This document shows positions 58,753-64,000 of a stretch of DNA of 64,000 nt, piece after piece. The DNA comes from Tragulus kanchil (taxonomy: Eukaryota > Chordata > Mammalia > Artiodactyla > Tragulidae). Position numbers and translations under genes: made by a program. Numbering within the stretch: the first letter of the stretch is position 1; the number at the start of each line of letters is the position of its first letter. The notes under the pieces are model-generated. The model ran no database searches. It saw only the letters and a list, made by a program, of their open reading frames with translations, and was not told the origin of the DNA. The stretch spans positions 36,240,170 to 36,304,169 of the forward strand of contig JAIOJX010000001.1 of NCBI GenBank assembly GCA_022376925.1, given 5' to 3'.

Positions 58753-60932
58753 ATAATGTATTCTAGTATAGGCCTCTTTCAGTTTATTAGAGTTCGTTGA
58801 GATTCTTGGACTTGTGAATCCGTATTTTTCCTCAAATTTGGGACGTTTTCAGCCATTATTTCTTCAAATAACTTCTCTGCTCCTTTCTTTCAACCTATGG
58901 GGACTCTCATAATACATATGTTAACTTGATGATGTCCCTGTCTGCTCTTCTTCATTCTTTTTTGTCCTTCAACTCGATCATTTCAAATGAAATCTTTAGC
59001 TTCACACAATTCTTTCTTCTTGTTTCAGTCTGTTGTTGAACCCCTCTAGTGAATATTTGTGTTCCTATATTTTCAACTCTGAAATTTCTTTTTTGTTCCT
59101 TGTAATTTTTAATGTTTGTTGATACTCTCATCAAAAATATACATCTCTTACCTCATTTCTTTGGCTCTTTGTGTTTTTTGAGCATTTAAGATAGTTGTTT
59201 TAGTCTTTGTCTGGTGCTCCTAGTGCTTGTGCTTTTTCGGGAACACCGTCTGGTCACTTTATTTTCCTCCCTTTTTTTTTTTTTTAAAAAAAAATTGGCC
59301 TCTTTTATTGGTTTTTTGTTTATTTATTTTCATCCGTCTTTGTTCTTTGGCCTGTGTGGGCCTCCCATTGCAGAGGCCTCTCGTTGCAGAGCACCGGTCT
59401 GGGTGCATGTGCTCCACAGTGCTGGCTTGTAATTGGACACACCGGTCCAGCCGCTCCATGGCACGTGGGATCTTCCTGGGCCAGGGATTGAACCCGTTCC
59501 CCTTGCACTGCAAGGTGAACTCTTTACCCACTGGACCACCAGGGAAGCCCTATTTTCCTCCTTTGAATGTGGCATTTTCCCCTATTTCTTTGTATGCTTT
59601 GTGATTTTTTAAATTGAAAATTGGGCATTACAGAAAAAAATCCATGCAGATAGAATGTGTACTGGGAAAGACAGTTACTAACGAGCAAGGCTCTGGGCTT
59701 TGGAAGGCTTCCCAGGTGGTTCAGTGGTAAAGAATCTGCCTGTCAGTGCAGGAGATATAGGAATCATGCATTCGATCCCTTAGTCAGGAAGATCCTCTGG
59801 AGAAGGAAATGGCAACCCACTCCAATATTCTTGCCTAGAAAATAATGTATTCTAGTATAGGCCTCTTTCAGTTTATTAGAGTTCGTTGAGATTCTTGGAC
59901 TTGTGAATCCGTATTTTTCCTCAAATTTGGGACGTTTTCAGCCATTATTTCTTCAAATAACTTCTCTGCTCCTTTCTTTCAACCTATGGGGACTCTCATA
60001 ATACATATGTTAACTTGATGATGTCCCTGTCTGCTCTTCTTCATTCTTTTTTGTCCTTCAACTCGATCATTTCAAATGAAATCTTTAGCTTCACACAATT
60101 CTTTCTTCTTGTTTCAGTCTGTTGTTGAACCCCTCTAGTGAATATTTGTGTTCCTATATTTTCAACTCTGAAATTTCTTTTTTGTTCCTTGTAATTTTTA
60201 ATGTTTGTTGATACTCTCATCAAAAATATACATCTCTTACCTCATTTCTTTGGCTCTTTGTGTTTTTTGAGCATTTAAGATAGTTGTTTTAGTCTTTGTC
60301 TGGTGCTCCTAGTGCTTGTGCTTTTTCGGGAACACCGTCTGGTCACTTTATTTTCCTCCCTTTTTTTTTTTTTTAAAAAAAAATTGGCCTCTTTTATTGG
60401 TTTTTTGTTTATTTATTTTCATCCGTCTTTGTTCTTTGGCCTGTGTGGGCCTCCCATTGCAGAGGCCTCTCGTTGCAGAGCACCGGTCTGGGTGCATGTG
60501 CTCCACAGTGCTGGCTTGTAATTGGACACACCGGTCCAGCCGCTCCATGGCACGTGGGATCTTCCTGGGCCAGGGATTGAACCCGTTCCCCTTGCACTGC
60601 AAGGTGAACTCTTTACCCACTGGACCACCAGGGAAGCCCTATTTTCCTCCTTTGAATGTGGCATTTTCCCCTATTTCTTTGTATGCTTTGTGATTTTTTA
60701 AATTGAAAATTGGGCATTACAGAAAAAAATCCATGCAGATAGAATGTGTACTGGGAAAGACAGTTACTAACGAGCAAGGCTCTGGGCTTTGGAAGGCTTC
60801 CCAGGTGGTTCAGTGGTAAAGAATCTGCCTGTCAGTGCAGGAGATATAGGAATCATGCATTCGATCCCTTAGTCAGGAAGATCCTCTGGAGAAGGAAATG
60901 GCAACCCACTCCAATATTCTTGCCTAGAAAAT
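58753..60932 (+). repeat. Duplication P: tandem unit 58753-59841 repeated to 60932
   Basis: Tandem copies, offset 1,089, with no spacer (2-bp overlap). No difference seen between copies. Contains an antisense CHR-like SINE and part of a Bov SINE. Confidence 0.95.
59287..59550 (-). mobile_element. CHR-like young SINE, short-tail form
   Basis: Antisense, flanked by TATTTTCCTCC on both sides. Ends in the GAGGCCAATTTT tail. Copy at 60376-60639 through duplication P. Confidence 0.85.
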
Positions 60933-61015
60933 CCTGTGAACTGAGAAGCCGGACAGGCTACATACAGTCCATAGTGTTGCAGAGTTAAACACGACTTAGC
61001 AACTTAGCACGCATG
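60790..61015 (+). mobile_element. Bov-tA SINE
   Basis: Sense, from GGCTTCCCAGGTGGTTCAGTGG to ACACGACTTAGCAACTTAGC. Its first part is also at 59701-59840, cut off where duplication P restarts. Confidence 0.8.
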
Positions 61016-61019
61016 TGTG

Positions 61020-62390
61020 CACTCATGGGAGGGCTTGAAATCTTCTTGGAATTTTTCTAGGCATACATCTTGCCTGGACAACTGTGTGCACTTTTTCCAT
61101 TCCTTTAAAGACATATCTGTTTTTTAAGTGTCTTAATTCCCAAAGACTCTCACTACTGCTGCTTCTGGGGACCAGTGGTATTCTGTTGTGCTCCTCTACC
61201 TCTAGTCTCTTGCCCCAGATGGTAGTCCCTCTACACCTTTCTCGAGGGGTGTCCTCCATTTCCTGTGGCTTTTCCTAGCTTAAGATCTGAACTGTACTGT
61301 GTTTCTCTTTCTAAACTTTAAGGCCAGTATCTCAAGCAGCGTCTAGACAGATGAGAACACTACAAAAAAGATCCACCTTCCTCTCTCCAGCTAGAACGAA
61401 GGAATTGACTGGGTCACTGTGTCCCCCAGACTGTGCTTCAGTACACTACAGGGAGAGTGAAAGTGGGGTACAAATAAGTAAAAATACCATGGAATTTCTT
61501 ACTATTTCATATGTAGACTTTTCTTGACTAAACTTTTGCTTGTTTGCTATAGACTGTTTTTCAGACTTCCTACAACGTTATTTTAGCCAATTTCTAGTTG
61601 ATTTTTTAAAAAAAATGTTAATGTGGGTGGTGAAAGGAGAGCCTGGAGCTTCTTAGTTTGCCAACTTGTAGATGTCACTAAAAAACAGTAGTCTTCTGTT
61701 TTATAAGTAGATGCCGATGTTTAGACAGTGACTTGTACAAGGTTCACAGTTAATGAGGACAAAAGCTGGGCCTTGATTCTGTTTCTTTTCCCAGGTTTTG
61801 TATTTTTTTTTAATAGACTTTGTATTTTAGGATACTTTTAGGATTATCAGAGTTGCAAAAACAGTAGAGAGTTCTCATATCCACCCATTCCCTATCTTGC
61901 ACACAGTTACCCCTTTCGTCAACATGTTAGATTAGTATTGCTATAGTCAATGAACCCATACTGATGAACTAAAGTTCATACTTTATTCAAATTTCTTTAG
62001 TTTTTACATAATGTCTTTCTGTTCTAGGATCCAATCCAGGATACCACCTTATATTGTTGCCATATCTCCTTTGGCTCCTGTTTACTTCAACAGTTTCTCA
62101 GAATTTCTTTGTTTTGATGACCTTGATAGTGTTAAAGAGTACCACTCAGGTATTTTGTAGACTCTACCTCAGTTTGAGTTTGTCTGATGTTTTCTCACGA
62201 TTAGACTGGAGTTATGGGTATTTGGGAGGAAGACCACAAACGTAAAATGCCATTCTCATATCATATCAACGCTTTGGTCAGTTGACTAGCCTTTGCCAGG
62301 TTTCTTCTCTGTCAAGTTAACTTGCCCACTTTCTATATTTTATTGTTTGGAAGTTAATCACTAAATCCAACCAACTTTCAAGAATGGTCA
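61020..62390. other. Upstream flank without gene, old L1-like remnants
   Basis: No exon recognised. The 61800-62280 part (CAGAGTTGCAAAAACAGTAGAGAG, ATCCAATCCAGGATACCACC) resembles old L1 3' sequence, and 61690-61775 resembles antisense MIR. Confidence 0.4.
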
Positions 62391-62394
62391 GGAA

Positions 62395-62668
62395 GGGCTT
62401 CCCTGGTGGTACAGTGGGTAAAGAGTCCACCTTGCAGTGCAAGGGGCATCGGTTCGATCCCTGGCACGGGAAGATCCCATATGCCGTGGAGTGGCTGACC
62501 GGTGTGTCCAATTATGAGCCAGCCCTCTGGAGCGCATGTGCCCAGAGCCGGTGCTTGGCGACAAGAGAGGCCACTGTGATGGGAGGCCTACACAGGCCAA
62601 AGAATTAAGATGGATGAAAATAAATCAATGAAGGACCAATAAAAAAGAGGCCAAAAATTAAAAAAAAA
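62395..62668 (+). mobile_element. CHR-like young SINE, short-tail form
   Basis: Sense copy with a perfect 14-bp target-site duplication AGAATGGTCAGGAA (62381-62394, 62669-62682). Tail GACCAATAAAAAAGAGGCC then an A run. A 5'-truncated antisense relic of the same family lies near 62985-63045. Confidence 0.88.
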
Positions 62669-63179
62669 AGAATGGTCAGGAAAAATTAAACTTTACTTCC
62701 TGGAAGGTGAGAATCTACATAAATGATTTTGCATTCTTCTGTAAGGAAGAATTGTTTTGTTTCTCAACTTGTTCCAGCTTTGTTTGTTACAAACTCTCAC
62801 ATTGGTGGATATGTCCCTTTTCATGTCCCCATTGTTTTGTTTTTTGAGCACTTCCTTACTTTCTGGCACTACGGGTTACTCATTTCGTGTATACCCTGCC
62901 ACAGCCGTGGGAGAACCAGCCATTTCTCCAAGGAGAGCTGGTTCCTTGTTTTTCTTTTTTAAATATATGTATTTTTAAGTTTTGGCCCCTTTTTATTGAT
63001 TTTTTTATCCATTTATTTTTATCTGTCTTTATTTATATCAGTGGAAATCCATTTGCAGAGGTATATATGTGGTAGGAGGTGGTTAACAAGAGCAAAAGAG
63101 AAAGGGGAAGCTGGAAGAGTCATAATCCAGTTCTCTCTTGAAAGATATTTTACTATACACGAGCACAAACTAAGAGACA

Positions 63180-63365
63180 CCTTAGGTTCAAATGCCAGCT
63201 CTGTCACTTTCTAGCTGTGTGTTTGTAAACCTCAGTTTCCTCATCTGTAATGTGGATATAATAACCTGATGAGATATTTGGGATGATGATTAAGTGATTT
63301 AGAACACACATTTTTGCATAGTGCCTCACACTTAGTAAGCATTCACATCTTAGCTATTGTTAGTT
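63180..63365 (+). mobile_element. MIR
   Basis: GTTCAAATGCCAGCTCTGTCAC, CAGTTTCCTCATCTGTAATGTGG, TAGTAAGCATTCACATCTTAGC. Well-preserved core. Confidence 0.7.
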
Positions 63366-63563
63366 TCAGTTCTTATCTGAAATAGCAACTATAATGTCAT
63401 GAACAGCTGTGAACTCTCACTTTTTAGGTTTGATGCCTTTGTTATTCAGCATTCCTCTTTTTTTTTTTAACTTTTATTTTACTTTTAACTTTTACAGAGT
63501 TTTGTTGTTTACAGATATGTATGTTCCCGGTCAGCATTCCTCTTGTTATATTTCTTTCCCTAG

Positions 63564-63677
63564 GAATGAGTTAGATGGGACCCAGTGCATCTTCTACTTT
63601 GAGATCATTACCGAAAAGCTGTGAATGATGTCACCACCCTGTACTGGAGAAGCACTGAGTGGGTGTTCTCTATACAG
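63564..63677 (+). other. Possible exon-like segment
   Basis: 114 bp between a good pyrimidine tract with CCCTAG and CAG|GTGATG. The frames inside are short and match nothing I recognise. It could be a non-coding 5' exon of a gene to the right (SYTL4 lies on this side of CSTF2 in human) or chance splice-like sites. Confidence 0.15.
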
Positions 63678-63915
63678 GTGATGATTCTAGTTGAGTTTGA
63701 GGTAGCAGTCTCTTCCGCAGACCGCTATTCAGGTTTGGTCCACTCTTGAGTGTTTATCAGTGCTTTTCTCCAAGGCCATGAGAAAATTATGTTGTTCAGA
63801 TATGCTATATTCATATCAAAGTGCAGTGAACTCCAGATCTTTTTTTGTTAATAGAATAAAAATTCTTTATCATCTTCTTAGGAAATTTCATGTTCCCTTG
63901 TTAAATGGGACAAGG

Positions 63916-64000
63916 GCTTTCCTGGTACCTCAGCTGGTAAAGAATCCACCTTCAGTGCAGGAGACCCTGGTTCAATTCCTGGATCAGAAAATCTCTTGGA
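63916..64000 (+). mobile_element. Bov-tA SINE, cut by window end
   Basis: GGCTTTCCTGGTACCTCAGC head and GGTTCAATTCCTGG B box; continues beyond the window. Confidence 0.8.

Larger units (their letters stand above)
55150..59285 (-). mobile_element. Old L1, antisense, interrupted
   Basis: Antisense L1 stretches, for example GGCTTGCAAATATTTTTTTCCC, TTGTTATCTTAATTTCC and TTTTGTACCCTGCAAGTTTACC. Broken by Bov SINEs (55823-56130, 57010-57225), a TG repeat and a CHR-like SINE. Probably more than one L1 insertion. Confidence 0.6.

Noticed and set aside
1..60932. Sixteen duplications read as a novel amplification or transposition system
   Set aside because: The units share no end motif, inverted repeats, target-site duplication or common gene. 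They differ completely in content and share only the offset length, which points to assembly.

Overview
This is vertebrate nuclear DNA from a ruminant. The evidence is its repeat content: BovB (RTE) LINE fragments, many tRNA-Glu-derived Bov-tA/Bov-A SINEs, a CHR-type SINE and bovid-style L1 ends. Two X-linked genes can be read exon by exon. The 3' half of NOX1 lies on the + strand and all of CSTF2 on the - strand, converging tail to tail. This is human Xq22.1 gene order in reverse orientation. I cannot name the species from the sequence alone.

Layout. 1-13.8 kb holds the last six coding exons of NOX1 (residues about 269-564 of the 564-residue family length: the end of the last membrane helix, then the FAD and NADPH domains), with a 6.6-kb final intron full of L1 and SINEs. 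13.8-20.8 kb is the space between the two 3' ends, with an old MER5A-type fossil. 20.8-53.2 kb is CSTF2 in 13 coding exons that join in phase to a predicted 557-residue protein. Its order is RRM (exons 1-3), hinge (4-5), Pro/Gly-rich region, MEARA-type pentapeptide repeats (11) and the conserved C-terminal helical domain (13). 53.0-53.6 kb is a CpG-rich promoter with ETS-, NRF1- and YY1-like sites that could fire both ways. 53.6-64 kb has no recognisable protein gene and is mostly old L1, ruminant SINEs and a mini-mariner.

The dominant oddity is structural. Sixteen separate segments of about 0.8-1.1 kb are each present twice in direct orientation, with offsets of only 1,024-1,133 bp and near identity. 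They duplicate four NOX1 exons and four CSTF2 exons. Because the offset is nearly constant whatever the underlying sequence, and because several extra exon copies would shift the reading frame, the simplest explanation is unmerged contig overlaps in the assembly. With the extra copies removed, the real locus would be about 46-47 kb. Other points worth attention are a young CHR-like SINE family with intact target-site duplications clustered around the CSTF2 promoter, a CSTF2 pentapeptide array four units shorter than the human protein length implies, and a SINE-plus-gene-tail retroinsertion inside an L1.
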